Position numbers and translations under genes: made by a program. 64,000 bases of DNA from positions 767,104-831,103 of the forward strand of contig NZ_FZOG01000001.1 of NCBI RefSeq assembly GCF_900188155.1, given 5' to 3'. Shown piece by piece: positions 52,146-61,796 of the stretch; within the stretch, counting starts at the first letter, position 1; every line of letters starts with the position of its first letter. The stretch comes from Pseudomonas segetis. Its GTDB lineage: Bacteria > Pseudomonadota > Gammaproteobacteria > Pseudomonadales > Pseudomonadaceae. Under the pieces are notes generated by a model. The model ran no database searches. It had not been told where the DNA came from and saw only the letters and a program-made list of their open reading frames with translations.

Positions 52146-52337
52146 GGTGTTGGGCGCCGAATAGCTGGCTGTTGCCATAAATCCAGGGTGTAAGGAAAAC
52201 GTGCCGCGCAAGCAGGCCTGGGGTGCTTCTGGTTGGGGCCTAGGTGCTTGTTCGCCCGGCGTTCTAAGGGTGTTATGGCTGCACTAGGGCAGCTTGCGAG
52301 GCCGCCCACAACCGCCCGAGAACAACAAGGAGGCGCA

Positions 52338-53420
52338 ATGAACGCCGTGAATAAAATCGAACAGCACAACCCGATTGGTACCGATGGCTTCGAATTCGTT
52401 GAGTACACCGCTCCGACGCCCGAAGGTATCGAGCAACTGCGCGAGCTGTTCACTGCCATGGGGTTCACCGAAACCGCCAAGCACCGTTCCAAGGAAGTCT
52501 TTCTGTTCCAGCAGAACGACATCAACTTCGTACTCAACGGCAGCCCGACCGGCCATGTTCGCGAGTTCGGCCTCAAGCACGGCCCAAGCGCCTGTGCCAT
52601 GGCTTTCCGGGTTAAAAATGCTGCACAGGCGGCGGCTTATGTTGAGTCGCAAGGCGCCAAGCTGGTGGGTAGCCACGCCAACTTCGGTGAGCTGAATATC
52701 CCATGTGTCGAGGGTATTGGCGGCTCGCTGCTGTACCTGGTGGATCGCTTTGGCGAAAACACCATCTATGACGTGGACTTTGAGTTCATCGAAGGCCGTA
52801 CACCGCAGGACAATGCCGTGGGCCTGATGGGGCTTGATCACCTGACTCATAACGTCAAGCGCGGCCAGATGGATGTTTGGTCCGGCTTTTACGAGCGCAT
52901 CGCCAACTTCCGCGAGATTCGCTATTTCGACATCGAAGGCAAGCTCACCGGCCTGTTGTCGCGGGCCATGACCGCGCCTTGCGGCAAGATTCGCATCCCG
53001 ATCAACGAGTCGGCCGATGACAAGTCGCAGATCGAGGAGTTTATCCGCGAGTACCAGGGAGAGGGCATCCAGCACATCGCCCTGAGTACCGATGATATTT
53101 TCGCCACCGTTCGCCAATTGCGCGCCAATGGTGTGGACTTCATGAGCACTCCAGGCACCTATTACGACAAGGTTGACACCCGCGTTGCAGGCCATGGCGA
53201 GTCGACTGAACTGCTGCGCGAGCTGAGCATCTTGATCGATGGTGCGCCAGGCGATGACGGCATCTTGCTGCAAATCTTCACCAATACGGTAATTGGCCCG
53301 ATTTTCTTCGAGATTATCCAGCGCAAGGGTAATCAAGGTTTCGGCGAGGGCAACTTCAAGGCCTTGTTCGAGTCGATCGAGGAAGACCAGGTACGTCGCG
53401 GTGTGATCGCCGCCGACTAA
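52338..53420 (+). CDS. hpd: 4-hydroxyphenylpyruvate dioxygenase
   Basis: 360-aa Fe(II)-dependent oxygenase of the vicinal oxygen chelate fold that converts 4-hydroxyphenylpyruvate to homogentisate in tyrosine breakdown. Iron ligands are His168 (LDHLTHNV), His246 (GIQHIALS) and Glu325 (FFEIIQRKG). Length is normal for Pseudomonas HPPD. AAGGAGG at 52328-52334 sets ATG 52338; the open frame upstream to 52233 is leader. It heads an hpd-fahA-maiA group from which homogentisate dioxygenase (hmgA) is absent. Confidence 0.96.
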   Translation: MNAVNKIEQHNPIGTDGFEFVEYTAPTPEGIEQLRELFTAMGFTETAKHRSKEVFLFQQNDINFVLNGSPTGHVREFGLKHGPSACAMAFRVKNAAQAAAYVESQGAKLVGSHANFGELNIPCVEGIGGSLLYLVDRFGENTIYDVDFEFIEGRTPQDNAVGLMGLDHLTHNVKRGQMDVWSGFYERIANFREIRYFDIEGKLTGLLSRAMTAPCGKIRIPINESADDKSQIEEFIREYQGEGIQHIALSTDDIFATVRQLRANGVDFMSTPGTYYDKVDTRVAGHGESTELLRELSILIDGAPGDDGILLQIFTNTVIGPIFFEIIQRKGNQGFGEGNFKALFESIEEDQVRRGVIAAD

Positions 53421-53433
53421 GCTCCATGCACCA

Positions 53434-53460
53434 CTGACGCAGCGCTTCAAGCTGCGTCAG
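53434..53460 (+). terminator. 10-bp hairpin between hpd and fahA
   Basis: CTGACGCAGC (53434-53443), 7-base loop, GCTGCGTCAG (53451-53460), perfect. It is followed by CTGCTTCTGCC rather than a T-run, so partial termination or transcript stabilisation of hpd is more likely than full termination. Confidence 0.55.
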
Positions 53461-53487
53461 CTGCTTCTGCCAATTTAAGGTTCGATT

Positions 53488-54471
53488 ATGAAGTTAGCCT
53501 CACTCAAGCAAGGCCGCGACGGAGTACTGGTCGTGGTTTCGCGCGATCTCAGCCGCGCGCTCAAAGTCCCGACCATCGCCGCGACGCTACAGGCCGCCCT
53601 GGATGATTGGGATACTATCCGTCCGCAACTCGAAGCACGTTATCAGCGCTTGAACGACGGCCTTGAAGCCGAAGCGTTCGCCTTCGAGCAAAGCGCTTGC
53701 CACAGTCCCTTGCCTCGTGCGTTTCACTGGGCCGATGGCAGCGCCTACGTCAATCATGTGGAGTTGGTACGCAAGGCGCGCGGTGCCGAAATGCCAGAGA
53801 GCTTCTGGCACGAACCCCTGATGTATCAAGGCGGCTCTGATGCATTTATCGCCCCGCACAGCCCGATTCCCATGGCCGACGAGGCTTGGGGCATAGACCT
53901 TGAGGCCGAGCTGGCGGTAATTACCGACGATGTGCCTATGGGCGTTAGCGCTGCCGAGGCCGCTGGCCATGTGCAACTGCTGATGCTGGTCAACGATGTG
54001 TCGTTGCGCAACCTGATTCCGGGCGAGCTGGCCAAGGGCTTTGGTTTTTACCAGAGCAAGCCATCATCGAGCTTCTCGCCAGTTGCCGTGACTCCGGACG
54101 AGCTTGGCGAGAGCTGGAAGGATGGCAAGGTCCATCGCCCACTGGTTTCGCATATCAATGGCCAGTTATTTGGCGAGCCGGATGCAGGCACCGACATGAC
54201 CTTCAACTTCCCGACGCTGGTTGCACACGCCGCAAAAAGCCGGCCGCTGGGCAGTGGCACCATCATTGGCTCGGGCACTGTCTCCAACTATGACCGCAGC
54301 TCAGGGTCATCCTGCCTGGCCGAAAAGCGCATGCTTGAAGTCATTGAGCAGGGTGAAGCCAAGACTCCGTTCCTGAAGTTTGGCGATCGCGTGCGTATTG
54401 AAATGTTCGATGCCGCCGGACAAAGCATTTTCGGGGCTATTGACCAGGTCGTGGAACGCTACGATGGCTGA
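53488..54471 (+). CDS. fahA: Fumarylacetoacetate hydrolase family protein
   Basis: 327-aa FAH-fold hydrolase of the short bacterial type. It should cleave fumarylacetoacetate to fumarate and acetoacetate, the last step of the homogentisate pathway. Metal ligands are visible as WGIDLEAELAVITDD (Glu/Glu pattern near 130-145) and LLMLVNDVSLRN (Asp); GSGTIIGSGTVSN and KRMLEVIEQGE follow. Its position between hpd and maiA supports this function over other FAH activities. It overlaps maiA by 8 bases. Confidence 0.9.
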   Translation: MKLASLKQGRDGVLVVVSRDLSRALKVPTIAATLQAALDDWDTIRPQLEARYQRLNDGLEAEAFAFEQSACHSPLPRAFHWADGSAYVNHVELVRKARGAEMPESFWHEPLMYQGGSDAFIAPHSPIPMADEAWGIDLEAELAVITDDVPMGVSAAEAAGHVQLLMLVNDVSLRNLIPGELAKGFGFYQSKPSSSFSPVAVTPDELGESWKDGKVHRPLVSHINGQLFGEPDAGTDMTFNFPTLVAHAAKSRPLGSGTIIGSGTVSNYDRSSGSSCLAEKRMLEVIEQGEAKTPFLKFGDRVRIEMFDAAGQSIFGAIDQVVERYDG

Positions 54472-55123
54472 GCTGACGCTCTATTCCTATTGGCGCTCCA
54501 GTGCGGCTTACCGCGTACGTATTGCCCTCAACCTCAAGGGGCTTGCGTACCAGCAGGTGGCGGTGCACCTGGTCAAGGATGGCGGTGAGCAACTGGCGCC
54601 AGCCTATCAGCAGATGAACCCCCAAGGCCTGTTGCCGCTGCTGGTTGATCACGTTTGCGGACGCGAAACCAAGATTGCCCAGTCACTGGCGATCATCGAA
54701 TACCTTGACGAAGTGTTTCCAGTGCCGTCACTGCTCCCAACCGAGCCAGCATTGCGTGCGCAAGTGCGCGCGCTTGCGCTGCACATCGCCTGTGACGTCC
54801 ATCCGCTGAACAACCTGCGCGTGCTGAAGTATCTCTCGACCGAATTGGGCGTTGCCGATGACGCCAAGACGCAGTGGTACCAACATTGGGTGCACAGTGG
54901 CCTGAAGGCGGTTGAGCAGGGGTTGGCGGTATTTGATGGCAAGTTGTCCCTTGGTCAGAGACCTGGATATCTAGAAGCCTGTTTGACCCCACAGGTGTAC
55001 AATGCGCGCCGTTTTAACTGTGACCTCGATGCGTATCCGCGCATTCTCGCCATGACGGCGCGTTGTGAAGCCCTCGAAGCCTTCAAACAGGCGGCTCCGG
55101 AGGTGCAACCCGACGCAACCTAA
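54464..55123 (+). CDS. maiA: Maleylacetoacetate isomerase
   Basis: 219-aa zeta-class glutathione transferase that isomerises maleylacetoacetate to fumarylacetoacetate. The N-terminal active-site motif SYWRSSAAYRVRIALNLKG (about 7-25) with SSAAYR is diagnostic; NPQGLLPLLV and the C-terminal helical domain with HPLNNLRVLKYL follow. ATG 54464 lies inside the fahA end, so the two are translationally coupled; the upstream open frame to 54380 is not used. Downstream 55124-55250 holds a GCCAGCC-AA-GGCTGGC hairpin (55154-55169) without a T-run. Confidence 0.94.
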   Translation: MAELTLYSYWRSSAAYRVRIALNLKGLAYQQVAVHLVKDGGEQLAPAYQQMNPQGLLPLLVDHVCGRETKIAQSLAIIEYLDEVFPVPSLLPTEPALRAQVRALALHIACDVHPLNNLRVLKYLSTELGVADDAKTQWYQHWVHSGLKAVEQGLAVFDGKLSLGQRPGYLEACLTPQVYNARRFNCDLDAYPRILAMTARCEALEAFKQAAPEVQPDAT

Positions 55124-55250
55124 GGTTTACCAGCCTTGCGGGGAGAGAGGCGTGCCAGCCAAGGCTGGCGCTGCTGAACTCTTCATCACTCCGCCGCGCC
55201 ATAAGCGCAGCGGGTTAGATCCCGTCACAGATAAAAACAACAGGTGACGC

Positions 55251-56711
55251 ATGACCCGAGAAAAACCTAAAAACCTCTGGCTCTCCCGCTGGGGCTTTAT
55301 TCTTGCTGCAACCGGCTCCGCCGTGGGCCTGGGCAATATCTGGAAATTCCCCTATATCACAGGTGAGTACGGCGGCGGCGCTTTCGTGCTGATGTACCTT
55401 GCCTGCATCCTGGCCATTGGTATTCCGGTGATGATGACCGAGATCGCCATCGGTCGCCGTGGTCGCGGCAGCCCCATCGATGCAATTGGCTGCGTGGTCA
55501 AGGAGAACAGCGGCAATCCGCTGTGGAAGGCGGTTGGCGGCATGGCCATGCTGGCCGGGTTTATGATTCTGTGTTTTTACGTGGTAGTTGCCGGTTGGGC
55601 CTTTGCCTACACCTGGAAAATGCTTGATGGCTCGCTCGCAGCCACCAGCGTTGATGCCCTGGGCGCGGTGTTTGAAGCGCACAACGCCAATCCCTGGCAG
55701 CTCGGCGGCTGGAGCGTGCTGGTCGCGCTGTTGACCTTGTGGATTGTCGGCAAAGGCGTACAGAAGGGTATCGAGAACTCGGTGCGCTGGATGATGCCGG
55801 GCCTGGCGGTAATGCTGGTGGCATTGGTCGGCTATGCCTTGACCAGCGGTAGCTTCTCGGCGGGCTTCGACTTTCTGTTCAGCTTTGATGCCTCGAAAAT
55901 CACTGGCGAAGCGCTGCTTGCCGCCCTGGGTCATGCATTCTTCACCCTGAGCCTGGCTTCCGGGGCGATTCTGACCTATGGCTCATATATCCCGGACGGC
56001 CAGTCGATTGCGCGGACCACCTTTATGGTTGCCATCTGCGATACCGCTGTGGCCTTGTTGGCTGGCTTGGCCATCTTCCCGATTATCTTCGCCAACGGCA
56101 TGAGCCCGAGTGCCGGGCCTGGCTTGATCTTCATGAGCTTGCCGCTGGCATTCCAGCAGATGCCTTTTGGCACTGCCTTCGGCGTACTGTTCTTTGCCAT
56201 GGTGTCGATTGCCGCGCTGACCTCGGCGATCTCAATGATCGAGGCCACTGTGGCCTATCTCAATGAAAAACACGGTATCAGCCGGGTCAAGTCCGCCGCG
56301 GTTTCGGGCGCGGTCTTGTTGGTGATCAGCTTGCTGGCGATGCTCTCGTTCAACCTGCTCGCGGGCTGGACGCCAATGGGCAAGAACTTCTTCGACTGGC
56401 TGGATTACCTGACGTCACGCTGGATGATGCCATTGGGCGGTATCTTCATCGTCTTGTTTGCCGGTTATGCATTGCGTGACGAGATCATGCGTGACGAGCT
56501 GAACCTGCCGCCGCTGGGGTACGCGCTGTGGCTGTTCATGGTGCGTTACGTGTGCCCGGTGCTGATCATGATCGTGTTCCTCAACGCACTGGGATGGCTG
56601 GGCTTCGACCCTATCGCTGGCTGGTACTGGATTGCCGGGGCCATTGGCGTGCTGACCATCCTGGGCGAACTGTTTCGTCCGCGAGTGATGCCAGCGTTGG
56701 CAGGGCGTTAA
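55251..56711 (+). CDS. Sodium-dependent transporter, NSS (SNF) family
   Basis: 486-aa neurotransmitter:sodium symporter with about 12 TM helices. TM1 has GSAVGLGNIWKFPY (about 22-35), the Na+/substrate-binding GxGNxWRFPY motif, and EIAIGRRGRGSP follows TM2. Such bacterial transporters take up amino acids; location after tyrosine catabolism genes suggests an aromatic amino acid substrate, but that is inference. It is separated from maiA by 127 bp. A clear terminator follows. Confidence 0.92.
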   Translation: MTREKPKNLWLSRWGFILAATGSAVGLGNIWKFPYITGEYGGGAFVLMYLACILAIGIPVMMTEIAIGRRGRGSPIDAIGCVVKENSGNPLWKAVGGMAMLAGFMILCFYVVVAGWAFAYTWKMLDGSLAATSVDALGAVFEAHNANPWQLGGWSVLVALLTLWIVGKGVQKGIENSVRWMMPGLAVMLVALVGYALTSGSFSAGFDFLFSFDASKITGEALLAALGHAFFTLSLASGAILTYGSYIPDGQSIARTTFMVAICDTAVALLAGLAIFPIIFANGMSPSAGPGLIFMSLPLAFQQMPFGTAFGVLFFAMVSIAALTSAISMIEATVAYLNEKHGISRVKSAAVSGAVLLVISLLAMLSFNLLAGWTPMGKNFFDWLDYLTSRWMMPLGGIFIVLFAGYALRDEIMRDELNLPPLGYALWLFMVRYVCPVLIMIVFLNALGWLGFDPIAGWYWIAGAIGVLTILGELFRPRVMPALAGR

Positions 56712-56736
56712 TCGAACGAGCAGTTGGCAGGCAATA

Positions 56737-56766
56737 AGCGTGCGGCGAAAACCGCACGCTTTTTTT
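56737..56766 (+). terminator. Rho-independent terminator of the NSS transporter
   Basis: AGCGTGCGG (56737-56745), CGAAAA loop, CCGCACGCT (56752-56760), then six T. Confidence 0.93.
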
Positions 56767-56831
56767 ATGCCAGGGAAAAGCTGGGCAAATTATTGACGCT
56801 GAATTAATGGCGAAATTCCGCCAGCATCGGG

Positions 56832-56858
56832 TCAAGCTCGGCGTAAAGCTGCCGATAC
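56832..56858 (+). promoter_or_regulatory. Candidate FliA (sigma-28) promoter of the chemoreceptor gene
   Basis: TCAAGCTC (56832-56839), 11 bases, GCCGATAC (56851-56858). This fits the flagellar sigma-28 pattern (TCAAG/TAAAGTTT, about 11-12 bases, GCCGATAA) at most positions. It lies about 195 bp before the mcp start, with no other gene between, and chemoreceptor genes are typical FliA targets. Confidence 0.55.
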
Positions 56859-57053
56859 AGCACGTCTGGATGTTGTGATTTGTTCATCCATGGATTGTCT
56901 GTTGCTTTGTTGTGCCCGTAATAGAGGCTCTTGCGGGTTATGGCGGATTGATGGCACAAGCCTTGCGATGGAACAAGGTCCAACAAGCACTGTGCCAGCC
57001 TAATCTTGCTAACCGGCTGGCGAACTCAGTGAATAAATATAACGGAGTGCCCC

Positions 57054-59012
57054 ATGTTTTCGTCTGCTACACGCCTCTTCACAGACCTTGCCGTAGGTAA
57101 AAAACTGCTTGGCGGTTTCGCCTTGGTGCTGTTGTTAACGCTGGCCGTTGCCTTGACCGGCTATTGGGCTGTGGAGGCTGTCGCGAGTCGGCACGAGCAG
57201 GTTAGCCAATTCTCGGAAATCGATGTGGCAGTCCTGGAGGCGCGTCGCTTCGAGGCCGCCTTTGCGCAAAAGAAAACCGCCGAGGCTGCTGCCAGAACCA
57301 ACCAGCAGCTAACCCTGGTCAAGCAGTTGATCGCGGCCCAGGCCAGCTCTGCGGACGCTGACCAGAAAGCCCAACTGCAAGCCATGGATGAAGCGGTCGG
57401 CCAATACCAGCAGCAGTTCGATGCTTTTGTGCGGCTCAACGATCAATCGCGCGCTGCCCGTGAGCAAATGAGCAAGGCCGCGGGCGAGGCCCGTGACCAG
57501 TTTGATGTGATTGAGTTTGAAATGTATGACGCCGTGCGTGAGTTGCGCTTGCAGGGCGACAATCTCAAGGGCAGCGACCCCCTGACCCTGGCGGAAACCG
57601 CTTCAGGCTTGAGCAAGCGCATGCTGGACCTGCGCAGTAATGAAAGCCTGTACATCATTGATAGATCTGCGGACGCCTTGAAGGATTGGAAGTACACCAA
57701 CGAGGATTTGGAAACCGTCGCGCGCAACCTGATGATCTGGCTTACTGATGAGCAAAAGAGCTCGATTACAGCCGCCCTGGATGCACTGAAGGTCTATCAG
57801 CAAGCGTTTTATAATTACCAGCAGGTGATCAGCCAGGGCGAAAGCGCTGAAAAAACCATGCTGGAAAAGGCCCAGGCAGTGTTGAGCCTGGTGGAGGCGG
57901 CGAAGAGAACTGAAGATGAGCGCATGCTCGATATTCGCAATCAAGCATTGCTAGCTCTGATTGTTATGGCCATAGCGGCCACTGTTATCGGTGTGTTGGC
58001 CGCGTTGTTGATTACCCGCTCGATTGTCACGCCATTGCGCCAAGCCGTGACCTTTGCCGAGCAGATTGCCGAGGGCAATCTAAGTCAGAACATCGCGAGC
58101 AACCGTGGCGATGAGGTCGGCCAGTTGATGTCAGCCATGCAGCGCATGACCTTGAGTTTGCGTGAGCTGATCGGCCACATTGGCGGTGGCGTGGGGCAGA
58201 TTGCGGCCGCCGCCGAGCAGCTTTCGGCTATCACGGCGCAAACCAGTTCCGGTGTGCAAGAACAGAAGCTCGAAACCGAACAGACGGCAACCGCAATGCA
58301 TGAAATGGCCGCGACTGTGCAGGAAGTTGCGCAGAATGCGGACCAGGCATCCGTCGCCGCACGTGAGGCCGATCAAGAGGCCCAGCAGGGCAATCAAGTT
58401 GTGCAGCAGGCGGTGGGCCAGATTAATAGCCTGGCCGGTGAGGTCGAGCAATCCGCCCAGGCCATCCAGGCGTTGAACCTGGAGAGCGAGCGCATCGGCA
58501 GCGTACTTGAGGTGATTCGTTCCGTCGCCGAGCAGACCAACCTGTTGGCCTTGAATGCGGCCATCGAGGCGGCGCGCGCGGGCGAGCAGGGGCGCGGTTT
58601 TGCGGTTGTTGCCGATGAGGTCCGGGCGCTGGCGCAACGCGCCTACAGCTCCACCGAGGAAATCGAAACGCTGATTGCTGGCCTGCAATCGATGGCCAAG
58701 GATGCGGTAACCCAGATGGACAGCAGCCTGAGCCTGACCCAGCGTACCGTAGTGCTGGCTGGTCAGGCCGGCGATGCGCTAGGCCGAATTACCCAGTCGG
58801 TGAGCACCATCGAGCAGATGAATCATCAGATTGCAGCCGCTGCCGAGGAGCAGAGCAGCGTGGCGGAAAACATCAGCGAGAGCATCACCCGGGTTCGTGA
58901 CATCGGAGATCAAAGCGCCTCGGCCAGCGAACAAACCGCCGCCTCAAGCGCCGAGCTGGCGCGCCTGGGTGTTGAGCTGCAAGGCCTGGTCAAGCAATTC
59001 AGGGTTCAGTAA
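57054..59012 (+). CDS. Methyl-accepting chemotaxis protein with HBM-type sensor
   Basis: 652-aa chemoreceptor. TM1 about 17-38; a periplasmic all-helical domain of about 240 residues (40-285) of the size and heptad character of helical bimodular (HBM, McpS-like) sensors, which bind organic acids; TM2 about 297-320; HAMP about 321-375; and a signalling domain with the hairpin tip [20 protein letters not shown] (about 497-516) and [12 protein letters not shown]. No C-terminal CheR pentapeptide (ends FRVQ). GGAG at 57043-57046 precedes ATG 57054. The ligand cannot be read from sequence. Confidence 0.93.
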   Translation: MFSSATRLFTDLAVGKKLLGGFALVLLLTLAVALTGYWAVEAVASRHEQVSQFSEIDVAVLEARRFEAAFAQKKTAEAAARTNQQLTLVKQLIAAQASSADADQKAQLQAMDEAVGQYQQQFDAFVRLNDQSRAAREQMSKAAGEARDQFDVIEFEMYDAVRELRLQGDNLKGSDPLTLAETASGLSKRMLDLRSNESLYIIDRSADALKDWKYTNEDLETVARNLMIWLTDEQKSSITAALDALKVYQQAFYNYQQVISQGESAEKTMLEKAQAVLSLVEAAKRTEDERMLDIRNQALLALIVMAIAATVIGVLAALLITRSIVTPLRQAVTFAEQIAEGNLSQNIASNRGDEVGQLMSAMQRMTLSLRELIGHIGGGVGQIAAAAEQLSAITAQTSSGVQEQKLETEQTATAMHEMAATVQEVAQNADQASVAAREADQEAQQGNQVVQQAVGQINSLAGEVEQSAQAIQALNLESERIGSVLEVIRSVAEQTNLLALNAAIEAARAGEQGRGFAVVADEVRALAQRAYSSTEEIETLIAGLQSMAKDAVTQMDSSLSLTQRTVVLAGQAGDALGRITQSVSTIEQMNHQIAAAAEEQSSVAENISESITRVRDIGDQSASASEQTAASSAELARLGVELQGLVKQFRVQ

Positions 59013-59071
59013 GCCTTCGATGCTAGCCATTGAGTGGACGCATAAGCCTCGTTCACTCAACGGCCGGTCGA

Positions 59072-59102
59072 GTAGGGTGCGACAACGCGAAGCTTGTGCA
59101 AC
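59072..59102. repeat. Single decayed copy of the palindromic repeat
   Basis: GTAGGGTGCGACAACGCGAAGCTTGTGCAAC matches one half unit of the arrays in the 36880 orientation (shown in parts: GTAGGGTG, GACAACGCG, AAGCTTGT). It lies between the convergent chemoreceptor and DUF457 genes. Confidence 0.7.
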
Positions 59103-59129
59103 GCAAGCCTGGGGGCGGATGGCGCAAAT

Positions 59130-59154
59130 GGCGGACAGAAAAGCGCTGTCCGCC
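59130..59154. terminator. Hairpin between convergent mcp and DUF457 genes
   Basis: GGCGGACAG (59130-59138) pairs with CTGTCCGCC (59146-59154) around AAAAGCG. It abuts the stop of the minus-strand gene. There is no T-run, so its terminator activity is uncertain. Confidence 0.5.
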
Positions 59155-60216
59155 CTAGAGTTTGTTCTGGCTTATCAGGGGTTTGCTCAGTTCACTGGCC
59201 CAAAGTGCCAGGGGTACAGATGTTTGTGGTTGCCAAATCCGCGTCCACAATAGCTTGAGCCGATTCAGGTCGCCGCGCTCAACCGGCCAACGCTGGATCT
59301 CATCCTGAACCTGCCACTTGCCGTCTTGCCAGTGGGCAAAATCAAAGCGAAATGGGTGAAATCCGGTCATCCCCAGGCGCAGGTCGGTAACGATCAGGTG
59401 GTCACCGATACGGTCGTAACGCAATACCCCATCGGTAAACCAGCTAAGTCGGGTCAGCGCCGGTGAGCCAGCCAGCGACTTGCCCAGATTTGTACCCAGT
59501 GGGATGCGCTCAAGGGTCGGGGGCTCGGTATCAAACCAGCCGGACAGCGCCTCGTAGTAGTTATCGCCATCAATAACGATCACGCGCCATAACAGGGTAT
59601 TGAAAGGCGTCGGCGTGCTGAAGATCTGTTGCGCCTGGATGCCCTGGTGGCGCAACTGGGTTTCGACACGCTGTTCGGCGACATTCTTGCCCACCAGGCT
59701 GGAGGCCAGGTAAAGGCTTGAAATGGCTAGAGCAATTGCAGGCGCCTTGCCTGCCTTGCCGCCCAGGCCGTAGATCAGGCCCAGCAGCATCGCTGCCAGC
59801 AATGGCACCGTGTAGAGCGGGTCGATTATAAATATGCTCGACCAGGCAACAGGTGTGGTGGTCATTGGCCAGAACAGCTGAGTGCCATAACTGGTGAAGC
59901 TGTCGAGCAGCGGGTGGGTGACCAGTACCAACCAGAGCGTCAGCAATAATCGCTGGGTGGAATATCCGGGGGTGGGCGCAAAGCGCCTGATCAGCAGGGT
60001 CAACAGCAGTGCTATGCCACTGAGGACGAATATCGAGTGGCTAAAGCCGCGGTGATAGGTCATCTGAGCGACGGCGTCGCCGTAATGGATCAGTACATCC
60101 ATATCCGGCAGTGTGCCGAGCAGGCCGCCATAGAGCAGTGCCTTGCGGCCTTGCCAGCGACCGAGCAACGCGCCCTGGATACCGGCACCAAGCACCACCT
60201 GTGTAAGCGAATCCAT
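59155..60216 (-). CDS. Membrane-bound metal-dependent hydrolase, DUF457 (YdjM-like)
   Basis: 353-aa protein. The N-terminal half (about 1-190) is polytopic with conserved polar motifs MDSLTQVVLGAG, LGTLPDMDVL and YHRGFSHSI, whose Asp and His residues resemble a metal site of the phospholipase C/LexA-binding type DUF457 family. The C-terminal half is a soluble domain with many Trp residues, probably periplasmic. Activity and substrate are unknown for this group. Start ATG 60216 matches the family N-terminus. Confidence 0.88.
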   Translation of the reverse strand: MDSLTQVVLGAGIQGALLGRWQGRKALLYGGLLGTLPDMDVLIHYGDAVAQMTYHRGFSHSIFVLSGIALLLTLLIRRFAPTPGYSTQRLLLTLWLVLVTHPLLDSFTSYGTQLFWPMTTTPVAWSSIFIIDPLYTVPLLAAMLLGLIYGLGGKAGKAPAIALAISSLYLASSLVGKNVAEQRVETQLRHQGIQAQQIFSTPTPFNTLLWRVIVIDGDNYYEALSGWFDTEPPTLERIPLGTNLGKSLAGSPALTRLSWFTDGVLRYDRIGDHLIVTDLRLGMTGFHPFRFDFAHWQDGKWQVQDEIQRWPVERGDLNRLKLLWTRIWQPQTSVPLALWASELSKPLISQNKL

Positions 60217-60375
60217 TGCGAGTCCTCGTGATCGGGCAGCGCCTAGGTTAACCGGATCTGGCCTGCGGCAATGCAGCGAAATGTACTAAAAAACATTTCA
60301 ATCTCGACCTGAATATCCAGATCGGCGCCAACTGATGTTGTATTGTGCAGGTAAATTCTTGTGCAAGGTCTTGCC

Positions 60376-60789
60376 ATGCTGGTGGTTTCAAACAGTGTTC
60401 AGCTTCCTGATGATGAGATCGAGCTAACCGCAATCAGGGCTCAAGGCGCGGGCGGGCAAAACGTCAACAAGGTGTCCAGCGCCATGCACCTGCGTTTTGA
60501 CAGCCAGGCTTCGTCACTGCCAGCGTTCTATAAAGAACGGTTGATGGCGATGCGTGATAGCCGGATTACGGCCGATGGCGTGGTGATCATCAAGGCCCAG
60601 CAGTTTCGCACCCAGGAGAAGAATCGTGCAGATGCCCTGGCGCGCCTGTGCGAGTTGATCCTAAGCGCAGGCAAGACCGAGAAAGCCCGGCGCCCAACCA
60701 GGCCGACCCTCGGTTCCAAGAAACGTCGGCTGGAAGGCAAGACCAAGCGTGGCGCGATCAAGGCAGGGCGCGGGCGTGTGGATTTTTAG
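60376..60789 (+). CDS. arfB: Alternative ribosome-rescue factor ArfB (YaeJ)
   Basis: 137-aa peptidyl-tRNA hydrolase. The GGQ catalytic loop is in RAQGAGGQNVNKVSSA (about 22-37), and the Lys/Arg-rich C-terminal tail (KTEKARRPTRPT and KGxKKRRLEGKTKRG-like) inserts into the mRNA channel of stalled ribosomes. AAGG at 60364-60367 and family length favour ATG 60376 over GTG 60361. It releases non-stop ribosomes when trans-translation fails. Confidence 0.94.
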   Translation: MLVVSNSVQLPDDEIELTAIRAQGAGGQNVNKVSSAMHLRFDSQASSLPAFYKERLMAMRDSRITADGVVIIKAQQFRTQEKNRADALARLCELILSAGKTEKARRPTRPTLGSKKRRLEGKTKRGAIKAGRGRVDF

Positions 60790-60808
60790 TCACGGGCAAA
60801 CGCCCGGG

Positions 60809-61609
60809 TTAGTCCCATTGAGGTGCAAAGCCAGGATTAGCCAGGCGCTCGCCACAGTCGAGTTGCGTAATTTCAGCCATTTCAGCTTCGCTCAGTTTAA
60901 GGTTCATCGCCTGCAGATTGCTTTGCAGGTTGCTGCGTTTGGTTGAAGACGGAATCACGGCGAAACCCTGTTGCAGCAGCCAGGCCAGCGAAACCAGGGC
61001 CGGGGTGCTGTTGTGAGACTCGGCGATACGCTGCAATAGCGCATCGTTCATCACCTTGCCGTAGGCCAATGGCATGTAGGCGGTTAGCTGCAAGCCATTT
61101 TCCCGGGCAAACTCAACCACTTTGCGGTTTTGCAGGTAGGGGTGTATTTCGACTTGGTTGGTGGCGATCTGCTCGGCACCGACCGTTTCAAAGGCTTGCT
61201 GCATGTGCCGGATGGTAAAGTTGGAAATTCCAATCTCGCGGGTCAGGCCCTGGGACTTGGCCTCAAGCAGGGCGCTCATGTATTCGCTGACCTGGATTTC
61301 ATCCTTGGGCGAAGGCCAGTGGATCAGGGTCAGGTCGACATAATCGGTCTGCAACTTGCTCAGGCTTTGCTTGAGGCTTGGAATAAGTGCATTGCCAGCC
61401 AGGTTATCAGTCCAGATCTTGGTTGTAAGGTACAGGTCGTCGCGTGCCACCGCGCTGGCAGCAATTGCCTGGCCGACTTCGGCCTCATTGCCATAGATCT
61501 GTGCAGTGTCGATGTGCCGGTAGCCGAGTTCGAGGCCCATGGTTACCGAGTCTATGGCTTGCTGGTCTTTGAGGCGAAATGTGCCGAGGCCAAATGCTGG
61601 AAGAGACAT
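60809..61609 (-). CDS. dkgB: Aldo/keto reductase, DkgB-like
   Basis: 266-aa AKR5-type NADPH-dependent reductase. The AKR signatures [23 protein letters not shown] (catalytic Asp and Tyr), TKIW (catalytic Lys), LIHWPSP (His), and [10 protein letters not shown] (NADPH binding) are in order, and the whole protein is close to E. coli DkgB in length and wording. It reduces 2,5-diketo-D-gluconate or reactive aldehydes such as methylglyoxal. AGGAG is 7 bases before ATG 61609. It is divergent from a LysR gene, as dkgB and yafC are in E. coli. Confidence 0.92.
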   Translation of the reverse strand: MSLPAFGLGTFRLKDQQAIDSVTMGLELGYRHIDTAQIYGNEAEVGQAIAASAVARDDLYLTTKIWTDNLAGNALIPSLKQSLSKLQTDYVDLTLIHWPSPKDEIQVSEYMSALLEAKSQGLTREIGISNFTIRHMQQAFETVGAEQIATNQVEIHPYLQNRKVVEFARENGLQLTAYMPLAYGKVMNDALLQRIAESHNSTPALVSLAWLLQQGFAVIPSSTKRSNLQSNLQAMNLKLSEAEMAEITQLDCGERLANPGFAPQWD

Positions 61610-61796
61610 TATTTGCTCCTTAGGTAATGGGTAAAAATCTAGCGCGATAACCTAGCTGACAGCCTAACGGGCTCATCGTTTAGTTTTAGCGTTGCAAGGC
61701 AGGGGTTCTGCAGGTTTGGATTGGCTTGAGTTTGCAGGCTTTATTCATGCGTATTAATAGGGTTACAGGTCAAACATAATTGACTAAAGTTCACGA

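Noticed and set aside
52284-53450. Long antisense frame (388 codons) opposite hpd
   Set aside because: It lies in the complement of a clearly conserved enzyme and has no family features; GC-rich codons often leave the opposite strand open.
56804-56887. Minus-strand 27-codon frame between the NSS transporter and the chemoreceptor gene
   Set aside because: It has no ribosome binding site and overlaps the candidate FliA promoter; it could be a remnant, but nothing supports expression.
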